Shown one piece after another: positions 53,546 to 64,000 of a stretch of 64,000 nucleotides of DNA. The notes under the pieces are model-generated. The model had not been told where the DNA came from, made no database searches, and saw only the letters and a list, made by a program, of their open reading frames with translations. Source of the stretch: Thelephora terrestris (lineage: Eukaryota; Basidiomycota; Agaricomycetes; Thelephorales; Thelephoraceae); NCBI GenBank assembly GCA_015956445.1, contig WIUZ02000003.1, forward strand, positions 1,240,001 to 1,304,000, in the 5' to 3' direction. Both the position numbers and the translations under genes were made by a program. The number at the start of each line of letters is the position of its first letter. The stretch's first letter is position 1.

Positions 53546-54209
53546 GATGGTACTTGTCGTAGCCCGGAAGGAATTAAAATCTTACGATCAAAATCACCGA
53601 TCGATCAGGTTTCCCTCCAACCCTGATATCACCGTGAAGATGCGATTTACGGCGGGTTGTATTCCTGAATCATCATGACTACCGGTCATGTTTGAGCAGT
53701 TGAGGTGTTTTGTTGTTGCAAATCAGACTTCCGTGTGTCCCATGGCTCGAGCACCACGAAATATCTGGGGAGATCCGAGTGGTTCGCGGTCTGGGGAAGC
53801 TAGAGTCACTGGGGAAGAACGACGAAGAGGGGCTGTCTCCTTTGAGAAACCGATGAATCAGAAGTGTCAACTTATATACGGTGCGAGCATCTCTCACTAT
53901 TCAGTCGGACGTGCAGGTGGTGCTGATGCAGATTGTTGCGAGGCGACGACATACAGTGAACGGGAAACCACTGGCTCTACAGACGTTTTTACACAAGAGT
54001 CGAGGATCATATTCCTTTTCTATTCGACACGCATTGTCCAACATGATTCTTCAATTCGACCCTTGAGCCTCAGTGTTTATAACCCCTTGATCCCGTTCGC
54101 CTCCACCCATCGAACTCTCGGGCAGGCCCCTTTCTTCTACATCGCTCCGCCTCTTCACTCCAACCGTCCTTCACCGAAACCATTTCCTCCAGTTACACAC
54201 GTCTGAGCC
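53546..54209. other. 5' region of membrane protein M2
   Basis: No gene accepted. A long plus-strand frame (53688-54206) ends just before the M2 ATG and reads through what should be promoter and leader, including pyrimidine-rich CACCCATCGAACTCTCG sequence. It has no family pattern. Confidence 0.35.
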
Positions 54210-55507
54210 ATGTCTAACTCCCCGGAACTGTTTTGGTCCGATGCTCCTAACGCTCCACAGATCCCATCGATGTTATACTTTGGGGAGAAGGCAGTTTTCG
54301 GTGGAATTTTCGCCTGCGCGATACTCTACGGTACGCCGACCCATCCACCTATGTTCACCTTACATGTTCAATCCCTCTCGTCAGGGATCGTTGTTGCTCT
54401 GTTCTTCCGGTGCATGGCCGTGTTGCTTTTCCCCGTCAATCCCATAAAGAAGGGCATAAAATGGGCACTCGTCGCACATACTGTCGCGATGTTCGCATTT
54501 TTGACAATAACCGATGCGATCTTTCTAAACGAAGAATCCGTTTGCTACATCGATCGCCGAGAGTTCCCTGGTGACGATGAACACCCTCCTGGACCTATCT
54601 CTTGTTGGGGCACCCAGGCGGCCACTACTGTTTACTATGTCATGTTCCCGTTGAACCAATGGCTGTCTGATGGCCTTTTGGTAGGTCCCGTCCTGGACTC
54701 TGTCGCTTCTGTGATTAACGCAAGCTACTCCCCAGCTACGTCGTTGTGGTATTATTTATTCCATGAACTACTGGGTCATGGCATTCCCATGCCTGCTGTA
54801 CATCGCTTCCGTTGGTACGTGCCGCTGTTTTGAGGCTTGCGGTGACACGTTGACTCACATCACCGACGCAGCAATGGGTATCGCGTACATCTACCTGGAA
54901 TCGACGATGACGATTCGCGGTATTTCCTTTACCAACATCGCAGCCCCATACTTTTCGGTTTCCCTTTCGCTCAACATTGTTCTTACGGTCATGATCGTCA
55001 CAAGACTCATCCTGCAAAGGAGGTACCTTCGAAAGGTCATAGGGGCTTCAGACAGATCTAGTGGTCTGTACACGGCCATCGTCGCGATGCTTATCGAGTC
55101 ATATGCCCTTTACGCTGTCGCTTATCTATTGTATATCGTACCCTGGGCTCTCCAAAGCTGGCTTATGAACCCCTTCTCCAAAGTTGTTGGCCAAGTCCAG
55201 GTTCGTGCCATCCCCGATGAACTTCTGCCTTGGGACACTCCTGTCTGATCGCGGTTACGTGCAGGTCATCGCTCCGTATCTGATCACTCTACGAGTCGTC
55301 AACCGGAGAGCATTGACGAGCGAAATGATCACTTCTGGGTCTGGGAGCCCCGGATCGATCCATTTTAGGAGGAGTCGAGGGGAATCGGTGGATGATGATG
55401 AGTCCTTCCACGACGGGAATCACACGGGTTTAATGGGGGTGGATGGTGAGGCTCCTGGTGAGCCTAGCGTTTGGACCAAGAATGCTATCGAAGAAGTTCC
55501 ATCGTGA
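54210..55507 (+). CDS. Multi-pass membrane protein, fungal 7-TM-like family (copy M2)
   Basis: Paralogue of M1 with the same five-exon structure: 54210-54330, 54385-54680, 54736-54814, 54872-55200, 55265-55507. It begins MSNSPELFWSDAPNAPQIPS. Conserved parts: GIVVALFFRCMAVLLFPVNP, IKWALVAHTVAMFAFLTITD, REFPGDDEHPPGP, MFPLNQWLSDGLL then RRCGIIYSMNYW, SLSLNIVLTVMIVTRLILQR, SSGLYTAIVAMLIESYALYA, PWALQSW, and a cytosol-like tail ending NAIEEVPS. Function unknown; the family resembles large agaricomycete sets of membrane proteins that look receptor-like but have no ligand evidence. Confidence 0.8.
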
Positions 55508-55922
55508 GAGGGCCTAGAGGGCTTGTGGCAATTCAACGCCCTCTTAATGTTGGGATTTTTTACTATCTTGTTCGTATCACCACCGTTCCCACCTACCTTT
55601 TCCTGTGAGCAATTGACGACGGCATTGAAAGCACGCGGAGTTGTTCGCATTCTGAAATAACTCCCGTTTAAGACGTCGCGAACATGATTCGTGGGCAGAA
55701 AGAATGATACTGGCTAGTTCATACTTAAATGCACGAGAGAGATAGAAAATCGACTTGTGACTTGTAACACTTGGAATGTCACGAATTTGAACGTGGGGCG
55801 CTCGTGACTGGGGGAGGTGTGAGCAACCGTGGGAAACTGTGGCCAGTTCCGGCGCCCCCGTTCGCCTTTCGGTTTTTCCTCACCGTTCCGTCAAGGCGTC
55901 CGTAATACGCGAAGACGCGAAA

Positions 55923-56958
55923 ATGCATCGAATCCGACATGTGAGCTCGTCTTTCGTAGCGACCAGAGGATGCACCGCTGACCAAACCGTTTTCCTTGAC
56001 TCGGGAAGGTTCGGAGAGCGTGGGCGGCTCCCGCATTTGCTGCCGCTGTGGCTGCTCCAGTCGTTTTGCAGTCAGAGACAAAGTCGAAGGTGCGTCTCCA
56101 CTGTTTTCATTTCCGTTGGGGCTCATATTGAACAGTTCTCTCGTTTTAGTTGAGCATTTATCCTCAACCCGACCCGGAGATCGTGCTCCAAGAAACACCT
56201 TCAGAACTCGAAAGGCAGGTTGGCGTCGCCCGGAGAGCTGTGACGGATGTTTACCTCAAAGCGCACGGGGAAGTTCAGGGTGTTGTTTCAAAGTGGATCG
56301 GTGTCGAGCAGGCTGTTGAACGTGCGTCGTTGACCGTCGTATCTCTCGCGTGTCACAGACTAAAGTATGTTTTCCGTGGATTTTAGGTCGGGTGAAGAGT
56401 ATTATTGTTCCGGAGGAGCCTCTCACACCAGGGTTGCTCTACGTTGGCATTTCTGCTCTCACTGGATCGATCCTAGCTCGGAACCGATCGATATTCATGC
56501 GATTTGCGCTTCCGCCGACACTCTTGCTTCTTTCTTTTGATCACTTTCTCCCCAAGACGTACCACAACCTCTCTTCGTACCTCGGCTCACTCGAAGACAA
56601 ATACCTTCCCGCTGTTGCAGAAAAACACGATATCGCCAAAGCCCATACTGCGATGACGTGGGAGAGGGTTAGGGATGCGACGAAGGACGGCCGCGCGACC
56701 TTGGGCAGTGGTGTTGAGAGTGCGGTTCACAAGGCTCAGGATGCTACTGGACTCAAGTTTTCGGAGGTCCTTGGGTGGGGAAAGGGAGTTAGTGATAGAG
56801 CGTTGGTGGCCGCTAAAGAGATTGCTGAGCAGGCGAAGGAGGCCGAGCAAAAGGTCGAGCACGTTATCGAAGAAAAGGTTGCTGAGGTCACACATCAGGC
56901 AGAGGAGCAGGGTGAGAAGGTGCAAAAGAAGGAGACCGAAATCAAGCGATTAGTTTGA
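55923..56958 (+). CDS. MIC27: MICOS subunit MIC27/APOO-like
   Basis: Inner-membrane subunit of MICOS, the complex that forms mitochondrial crista junctions. Exons: 55923-55940, 56009-56089, 56150-56321, 56387-56958. The N-terminus MHRIRHVRRAWAAPAFAAA looks like a mitochondrial targeting signal. Family patterns follow: LSIYPQPDPEIVLQETPSEL, VVSKWIGVEQAVERRVKSII, and the apolipoprotein-O-type membrane part TPGLLYVGISALTGSILARN, FLPKTYHNLSSYLGSLED. The C-terminus is a long charged helix (AEQAKEAEQKVEHVIEEKVA). The tiny first exon is inferred from a good donor (GTGAGC), a CTGAC branch site and the frame. Confidence 0.85.
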
Positions 56959-57068
56959 GATGTATTTCGAGGTTAATTATGCCATAGAGAGAACCACCTT
57001 GAAAATGATCATTCTCAGCTAACTTGAGGCAACGACGAAGGTGAAAACGCACCTCTTCAACTGATGAT

Positions 57069-57488
57069 TTACTTTTTCTCCGGCGATGGAGATCCATTGG
57101 GTGGTTCCTCTCCGGGAGCCATCCAATCCACGGTGGAATTGTGGCCACCGAGTCCATCGAAACGGCGGTTAAACCTGCCCAACCTCCCAGTGACAGCGCT
57201 CTCCTCCTCTGTGCTATCGCTCTTCCACATTCCGGGATTCCACGTGGGGTTGTTCGTCACATCTCTCGTGAGCTTGATCACCGAACGCGGAGATGTCGTC
57301 CAGTGAACGAACGAAGAGCCGTCTGCGCGAATGACGCGTTGAGGGAATTGGGGGACGACCGGGTTGGGGAGCTTTGCTTGGCGACGCTTCCAAACGTGCG
57401 TTCTGCCGTATGGTGAAGAGGAAACTGACCGAGCGAAGGTCAGGCGATGGGGTAGTTGAAACGGGTTTGGATGGAGGAGGGCGTTCAT
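57069..57488 (-). CDS. Mitochondrial ribosomal protein bL31m
   Basis: Single-exon 139-codon gene for a large-subunit mitoribosomal protein (yeast counterpart Mrpl36). It begins MNALLHPNPFQLPHRLTFAR, a basic presequence-like start, and has the family pattern PQRVIRADGSSFVHWTTSPR followed by KLTRDVTNNPTWNP and GRLGRFNRRF. It is tail to tail with MIC27 (111 bp between stop codons) and head to head with DML1 (205 bp between starts). Confidence 0.8.
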   Translation of the reverse strand: MNALLHPNPFQLPHRLTFARSVSSSPYGRTHVWKRRQAKLPNPVVPQFPQRVIRADGSSFVHWTTSPRSVIKLTRDVTNNPTWNPGMWKSDSTEEESAVTGRLGRFNRRFDGLGGHNSTVDWMAPGEEPPNGSPSPEKK

Positions 57489-57693
57489 GGCGAGGTGGAA
57501 GCGGTCGTGAGAAGTTTCGGAGGTGAAAGATCATTTCGGCCAGTTGGCGAATGACCACAGAAGGCACGAAGACAACGGTGCTTTTCAAGTTTCCTCCCCC
57601 CATAACCTCATCATTTTCCTACTTGCTACTGCTTCACGGCAGCCTCCATCTATCCGACTGAAAAATCTCCGCGACGAGACTCAAATATCACAG
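57489..57693. promoter_or_regulatory. Candidate bidirectional promoter, bL31m / DML1
   Basis: 205 bp between two divergent start codons of mitochondrial-function genes. No TATA box. It could coordinate both genes; evidence is spacing only. Confidence 0.4.
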
Positions 57694-59747
57694 ATGAAGG
57701 AGATTTTTTACATGCAAGCCGGAACGCTCCCAAACTTCGTCGGGACACACTTCTGGAACACTCAAGAAAGCTATTTCCAGTACGACGGCGACGCGGATGC
57801 CGACGAGGCTGACGAACCAGAGATCAATCACGATATTTCGTTCCGTGAGGGCTTATCACCAAAGGTGCGGTTCTGCTTTACGCGCTCTTTCCGTGCAGCT
57901 CTGAAGGCTTAACTGCAGCCGTCTGTTAGGGCGATCCCACCTTCTGCCCGCGAGTCCTGATTTTCGATAGAAAAGGCACGGACTTTCACCCAACCCTTGC
58001 CATCGATCTAAACTAGCCAATAGCGAACTTCGGGAGTCTATCATCCTTCGGCGCGTTATACACCGACGACGACGACGAACGAGCGACCGTAGCCGGTCCT
58101 CAATGGTTCGTTGAGTCGTACTTCGATTCTACTGCCACGCACCTCACGAATCATGGTAGGGATGGCAGCGTAGTCGAATACAAGCAAGGGACGATTGAAA
58201 AAAGTCGTTATCACGAACAACTCGAAGAAGAGCTCCTCTTCGCACCCTCCGATGGACAGGACCATGATCCCACGCAACCAGATCCCTCCATGGTCGATGG
58301 GTCGACAGTTAGGTACTGGTCCGACTACAATCGAGTGGACTTCCATCCCAGGTCGATACAGAAGCTCCCAGACTTGCCTGACTGGGACTTGGGAACGGGA
58401 AATTGGGTGGCTGGGAAAGAGACATTTGAGAGGTATAATAACCAGGTGGGTCGGTTTTCTAGTGGCGCGGCGGCTGCGCCTCATCAAATGACCTAGGATG
58501 GGCATTCGTTGATGGACGATTCTGTGAGATTGTTCGTCGAGGAGTGCGACTCGCTTCAGGTTCTTCCCCGTTGCTCCCTCTCAACTCTCATCGCAAATTC
58601 ATACCACGAACCCAGGGGTTACAAGTGTCTTCTGAAGCGGCGACATTCGGGTCATTCTCCCACTCTTTCCTCTCCGCCTTTAGGGACGATTTCCCAAAGC
58701 TCCCTATCCTCCACTTCCAGTTCCTCGCGGAACCAAACCCTCAATCAATCGACCTCGACTCTGCTGTGAGTAATTTTTTTTTTCACAACCTTCGATTGAC
58801 AATACTGTTACAGGCGAGATTGCGGACGGCTCTAAACGATGCCCTGTGTATTGTCGGCGCAGAAGAACTCGACACCATCAATGTACCTATTCTACCACAA
58901 TCATTGTGGGGATTAGGGAAGAACTACGACACGTTCCAGTCCTCCGCTTTGGTTTCCGCCCACATCGAATCGGTTACCCTTCCCATGAGGTTTGCTCCAC
59001 CTTATTCCTCCTCGCGTTGTTCTCAAAGTGTAATTTTTCCAGGATGAAACGAGGTTTGGAGAGCATGTCGGGTGTGTTGAACCAACTGAATTGGAGGAAC
59101 GATACTCGATTCATTCAATTGAGTGGGCTCCTTCCCGTCGAATCGCTTAGCCCGCTACAAGACGGAGTTGTAAATTTCTCGGCCACCACGAATGTTTCGG
59201 ACAAGGTGCGTTTGGATCACTCCCCGTGAGGGCTCACTGTGACCGGCGACAGCAGGATGCCGTGTATTCGCGGAGGGATGTAACGAGAGGGTTTACTCCC
59301 GGTCAAATCGCAAGCTATGAGAAATGGTTAGAAAGCGGAACCCGGACCCATGGTCCACTTGAAAGGTGATGTCGCGGTACCGTGGCACACATTCCTACGG
59401 CTCTTCCTGATAAGAGTGCTTTTGTCTTCAATAGCAAACACACGTTACCGTATCCACTCCCCACTTCATTCCCTCGTTCACTCATCCCCTTGCAATCGAT
59501 CAGACCGAGACAACCAAAAGGCATCTTCTCCCGCTCGCCCTCCACTACTGTACTCTCGAGCCTGACGACAACACCAAACACCGGCTCACTTCTGAGAGGG
59601 TACGCGACGTTTGTCGAGAACTTCGTGAAGCGGAAGCTTGATCTTGAAAGCGTCATTGGAGCTGGGATTGAGATGGACGACGTGAGAGAGTTGCATAGTG
59701 AGCTGTGGACTGTTGCGGATAACTATGGCGGGGGTGGAAGTGACTAG
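57694..59747 (+). CDS. DML1: DML1/Misato family protein
   Basis: Tubulin/FtsZ-like protein required for mitochondrial DNA inheritance and distribution in yeast and animals. Exons: 57694-57864, 57930-57975, 58024-58445, 58497-58559, 58616-58765, 58814-58989, 59043-59205, 59253 to about 59365, then about 59382-59747. Signature N-terminus: MKEIFYMQAGTLPNFVGTHF, then WNTQESYFQYD, HDISFREGLSPK, PTFCPRVLIFDRK, VEYKQGTIEKSRYHEQL, WSDYNRVDFHPRSIQKLPD. Later parts: EECDSLQGLQV, FGSFSHSFLSAFRDDFPKLP, RDVTRGFTPGQIASYEKWLE. The intron at 57976-58023 has a GC donor (AAAAG|GCACGG). Between about 59365 and 59385 the frame changes without a usual intron; a short frame error or unseen splice is possible. The last block (LRGYATFVENFVKRKLDLES) is family-like. 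Confidence 0.85.
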
Positions 59748-61153
59748 GGGTGGTAAGTGAGGGCGAAGGCGGAGGGGGAGCAGGGGAATGTGGAAGTGAT
59801 GAAGGCGAGAATGAGTATTGACCGAAGGGATACAATGATGTGGCATCGTCCCCTAAAATCAATGGAAGATGCTTCCTGGCGTGCCATATGGGAGTGACCT
59901 CGTCCAAGCACGCTCGAATCATATGCCCGACCTCCGGATCGGATTGTGATCCCACAATGTCCCCCCCACTCCGGATTGGTTCCTCTTTTTCACTCCCTCC
60001 CGCCGCCTCACCTCAGTTGGTGCGTACTGGGGCACTTCCCAAGGCATAGGTGACATCATTGAACCTGACGAGACTCAAGTTGATCAAGGATGGGTAGAAA
60101 AAGGGGTACCGCAGCTTCATGGCCCATGCTCGGATGTATAGAAATGGTGCGTTCGCACCCACAGCGGGAGATTCTCGGATTGATACGAGGCTATTCCAGA
60201 CCCTTAAAAGACTCTCGGGTCAATCCTGGACTCCTTCCCTTCCTCAACGGGTCACAACCCAGGCGAGGATTGTTCCTAACGTGATGGGGAAGGGGTTGGA
60301 GCGGTGATTCATTGAAACAGATCTTGCAAGTAAGTGGAAGACTGTCAAGTCATCCATCGACGAAACCACGTCCAATGGACGCTGGATGATTGATCCTTCT
60401 ACGAACGGCAATATCAATGCCGCTTTGAGTGGCGGGTGGGGGACGCTCAGTCGTCTCGTTGTTAGAAAAAACGCTCGGTCGTCTCCGGAGACACCTGACC
60501 ACAGACGCCTTGACTCACCGTGTCCCAGAGGCGCTCAGCTTGACCTTTTTGTCGCCTCTCCTCCCTGATCTCGCAGAAAAGGTACATAGTATTATTGGAC
60601 CCTGACCGCTGATCGTGTCTGAACAGTTGTCGCTGGAGGTCCTACTCGCGTGCGCCCCGCTGCTCAAGCAATACAAGGCGTCTAGGAGACGCCCCAAATG
60701 GTTCGCGGCCCGCCAAGACCAGGCGAACGACGAACTGGGGCTGCGCCATCTGGGAAACTGGCGAATTGGAAAGGCCAGCATCTCCTTGTTCGGCGGTTGG
60801 ACATGCCAGCGGATGCAGAAATGGTGTTCAGTGAAGGTGAAACCACCAGTCGGAAATGATCGAACTCGCTGCCGGCGCATCATGGAACAACGTCAGCAAC
60901 TCGTGGATGTTTTGGTAATCAATTGTAACCTCACCAAACCGTGATGGTGCGTCGCATCCCAATACAAAGCTCAATTCACGTTCCCGTCCAGGAAATGAGA
61001 AGTGAGTTGTTACGGGTTCATAAAACATTACCGGGAAATTGCTTCGATCATCAAGGCCTTTCTGATGTCGACTTTCAATTGAACCCTGGGGTGTTTATAA
61101 CCTGCAGACCCCTTCAACCGAGCCTCTATTTCAACCCCCCTCTCGCTCGAGCA
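59748..61153. other. Intergenic, no supported gene
   Basis: Several short frames occur (for example 59653-59955 minus and 60615-60944 plus), but none has a splice pattern or family resemblance. A decayed duplicated segment lies at 60305-60500. Confidence 0.35.
60305..60500. repeat. Decayed duplicated segment, copy 3
   Basis: Blocks ACAGATCTTGCAAG, TCATCCATCGACGAAACCAC and GGGGGACGCTCAGTCGTCTC correspond to those at 52066-52200 and 53340-53545. About 650 bp upstream of membrane-family copy M3, the same spacing as copy 2 to M2. Confidence 0.45.
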
Positions 61154-61907
61154 ATGTCCTTTTCCGGTGACCCCAATGCTCCGCAGATTCCACTCTTTCT
61201 GTACCTTGTTGAGAAGGGTGATTTGGCTGGGGATTTCATCGGCTTAATATGCTATGGTACGCCGGCCCTCGTATCTCCGACCTCGCCTGTTTGACCATCC
61301 TTCTAGGGATCTCTGTCGTGTTATTCTTCCAATGCATGGGAGTGTTGCTTAGTCCTACAAATACCATCGACAAGCGCATGAAATGGGCACTCATCGTCCA
61401 TGCTGTGACCATGTTCTGCTTCTTGACGATACCCATTGGGCTCGACCTGAACGAGAGATCCGTTTGCTATATCGATCGCCGAAATTTCCCCGGTAACGAC
61501 GAACAGCTTCCTGGGCCTCTCGGATGCGGGGGCATAATCGATACCGAGCCATCCACCACCGCGTTCAATGCTATGTTCCCCTTGAACCAGTGGCTAGCTG
61601 ACGGCCTTTTGGCAGGTTTCATTCCAAATTCAGTTGCTTCAGGCGTTTGACGTAGGCCGTTTATCCAGCTGTATCGTTGCTATGCCATTTATTTCATGAA
61701 CCGTTGGATCGTGGCTTTCCCGTGCGCTTTTTACCTCGCTTCTGTTGGTACGTGTTCAGGTCCTCCGCAAGCTTAAGGTGGCACGTTGACCAACAAGTTA
61801 CCGGTGCAGTGATAGGGATACTGTACATCTACGAGCATCAGCAAACCAGCTGCCGAGTTAGCGAGGTTTCCAGGCCACTTCGAAGTCGTTTCAAGGGCCA
61901 TCAGTGA
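61154..61907 (+). pseudogene. Multi-pass membrane family, truncated copy M3
   Basis: Exons 61154-61256, 61307-61611, 61669-61747, 61810-61907, following the first four exon positions of M1 and M2. It begins MSFSGDPNAPQIPLFLYLVE and keeps GISVVLFFQCMGVLLSPTNT, MKWALIVHAVTMFCFLTIPI, MFPLNQWLADGLL and the motif LYRCYAIYFMNRW. Exon 4 starts VIGILYIYEHQ as in the family, then diverges and stops at 61907, so the last membrane helices and tail are missing. The intron at 61612-61668 begins GC (GCAGGT) where M2 has GTAGGT. Probably non-functional or a shortened protein. Confidence 0.65.
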
Positions 61908-62236
61908 TCGAGTACCTTCTCCATAGTGTGTCATATAATTCGTAGCTTTTTGTCAAACGTCGATTTTGAGAACAACTTTCGATCCCACTTTATGTCAAAA
62001 CAAACAGGGAAGCACGATTGGGGTTCAGGGAAGCACGATCGAGGTTCAGGTAGATCGACAATTCGTTGACAATCACAGAAGCATGTTGATCGGAAAAGGG
62101 GGGATGGGATTGCTGGCGGAATTGTAGGTAGGGTACGACAAATGTTAACTACCTGTTATGGGGACACAAAAAAGAGCAACAGAAGTCAAGTCCGAGAAGA
62201 GGAAAACAGAACGAAGGGACAAGGCAGCGAAGAAAA
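61908..62236. other. Short intergenic gap with small tandem duplication
   Basis: Contains a duplicated unit of about 22 bp (GGGAAGCACGATTGGGGTTC / GGGAAGCACGATCGAGGTTC, 62009-62053). Nothing else recognised. Confidence 0.4.
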
Positions 62237-64000
62237 TCACACGAGGACCATCTTGCTCAACTGAATCCATTGGCTGAATCGGGCACGTATGTCATCTCTG
62301 TATCTTGCGTCCTCCCAGTCGCACCAGACGCGCTCACGGATGTCAAAGAAAAGGGCGGTGTTGGTATCCGAGGTGAGCCGAATCTTGGAGAACTCGCCGG
62401 TTTTCCACTCCTGATAACATAAATAGATCTGTTCGAGATACAAGTTAGTAGGAAGGCGGAGTGTTTGGATGTTACTCACGATTGTCCCGACATAAGAGAC
62501 GATCGGTGGAGGGCAGCCTTCGCTCCAATGCATCCAATAATCGGGGTCACATGGGCGGACTGGACTATTCCTCTTGAACTCGAAAATTGGAGGAGAGGCA
62601 CGAAGAGCTTTCTGGAAAATGGGGGTGTCGTAAAGCTGAATGATCCCCTGTTGGAGGATCGGGGAGTTGAGAGCATTCTCCGCCGTGCGGCCCTAAAGAT
62701 GTATTTTTAGTGATGGTATGATCGGGAGGAGGAATCACTTACACAGAGCGTTCGTTGCGAGTCGAGGAAAAGATACCCGCGGAAGATGTGTGCGACATGT
62801 TTTCGGATGATTGTCACACTGTCTGCTTTGATCAGACGGGTCTCACCTGACTTACTGAGGAAAACGGCGGGAGGCTCATCCTCAACGATCGCATCAAGTT
62901 CAGCTGCAACAAGCTGTCGGATTTTGTCCCTGAGTAGACCCCTATGGGTGAACGAGGTCTTGATAACAAGTTCCACCATATCTGCTTTGTGTTTTCGCAC
63001 TGGAAACAAGCATTAGCTGGTATGTCACATCAGAATCAGTAGTTTGTAGATACCAAAGGCGTGATCCATGGGCACTTTTGGGAACATCTTGGGGTAGCTG
63101 TAAATGGCCTCATCGACTGATTCCGCTGCAAACGCTGACGTCTCGAGCTTCTTGGTGAACCCATAGTCAAGAAGGATAGAACCAAGGAATAGGTCACGCG
63201 CCAAGTCGATGATGTGCCGGCAGTAGATGGGATAGTCGCGACGTGGGCGTGGTGGGACGTAGCCACTGTTGGGGACGGTCGTTTCGCTCAAAGGCATCTG
63301 TGGGACCCCGTTGTTCTCCCAATGTTGTTTGAGGACATCCTTCGGAACATCAGAGAACTATTGAAAGTCAGTGTCAGCTGATTACGATAAGGATTTACTT
63401 ACCGAGATTTCATCATCGTCGCCTTGGTTCTCGTGTTCACCTGATTCAGATTGCTCGTCCTCAGCGGATGACACGATGCTGACATCGTCGTCACTCTCCT
63501 CGGCGGGGCTGGGGAGGAGGGCCTTTTCCTGAACAGGTGGGGCGGGTGGGTGCGATGCGTCATGGCAAGTCAGATCAATGGGGTTGTTGCGTTCAGGAAA
63601 ACCACCTGGATTCGTGGGCGTTGCGGTGGCGTAGGGTGGAGGTCCAGAGTGAGAGCGGCCGTGAAATCCGGGGTGGACAGCATGGCGGATGGGCACATCA
63701 TATTGCTCGTGATGGACAACCTGGCTCTGAGGGACAAGGCGGCTTTGGTTATGAACAGTGAGATTAGTTGATCGAACGTCTTGAGAATGAACAGGAGTAT
63801 TGGCCGAGCGATAGACCGGATATTGGATGGCCGGGTTATTGAGTGAATTGCTACGGGACGGGTTGGGAATAAGAGGCTGAGGAGATCGATAGACAGGGTG
63901 GGGCCGAATGTACGATGTCAGATTAGGAGGAGGCTGTAAAGAATGGATTGCAGATGGTGGGGATGGAACGTGTATACCGTTGGCGGGACCAATATTAATA
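62237..64000 (-). CDS. DUF6532-type protein (5' end outside window)
   Basis: Basidiomycete protein family of unknown function. Minus-strand exons: (beyond 64000)-63403, 63357-63054, 62999-62743, 62692-62480, 62428-62237. The N-terminal part, open to the window edge, is low-complexity and rich in Pro, Ser, Asn and His (PVYRSPQPLIPNPSRSNSLN), then acidic (EESDDDVSIVSSAEDEQSES). The domain follows: YPIYCRHIIDLARDLFLGSI, RKHKADMVELVIKTSFTHRG, LLRDKIRQLV, YLFLDSQRTLC, ENALNSPILQQGIIQLYD, PPPIVSYVGTI, IYLCYQEWKTGEFSKIRL. Frames agree across all four introns. The real start lies outside the window. Confidence 0.7.

Noticed and set aside
53688-54206. 172-codon plus-strand frame upstream of M2
   Set aside because: It covers the promoter and leader of M2, ends four bases before its ATG and has no recognisable pattern.

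Overview
The window is nuclear DNA of a filamentous basidiomycete, most likely an agaricomycete. Its genes are cut by many 45-65 bp introns, most with a CTRAC-like branch point. The gene families also point there: a TKL-like kinase with HGDLKG catalytic loops, DUF6698- and DUF6532-type proteins, and a dispersed multi-pass membrane family. I saw no tRNA, rRNA or CRISPR array.

Layout. (1) 0.5-3.75 kb: one long gene that appears to encode two tandem kinase domains. (2) 3.9-38.5 kb: a transposon nest. A PIF/Harbinger element (3929-15293) is split by an 8.56-kb nest of LTR-like elements. Next come a DUF6698 gene, a 1.07-kb palindromic repeat and a minisatellite. A Helitron (about 19.0-27.8 kb) is itself interrupted by two LTR-like elements. 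A host orphan gene (31119-39154) is interrupted by a solo LTR and a 5.4-kb LTR-like composite. (3) 39-64 kb: gene-dense host DNA with EMC1, a SNF2-PHD remodeller, a run of three mitochondrial genes (MIC27/APOO-like, bL31m, DML1/Misato), a DUF6532 gene leaving the right edge, and several complete and decayed copies of a multi-pass membrane protein family.

The most unusual content is a set of LTR-like elements with TG...CA ends and 4-5 bp target duplications. They carry no reverse transcriptase or integrase that I can see, but do carry other genes. One family (about 2.31 kb, three copies) has two divergent open reading frames of unknown function around a promoter with a tandem array. Two further families each carry an intron-containing coiled-coil gene antisense to the presumed LTR transcript. 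Another solo-LTR family has heat-shock-element-like repeats just upstream of its TATA box. Perfect target duplications in identifiable host elements allow a relative order of insertions to be read directly.

All gene models are hand-built from frames, splice signals and remembered family patterns. No database search was run, and exon ends marked unresolved should be treated as such.
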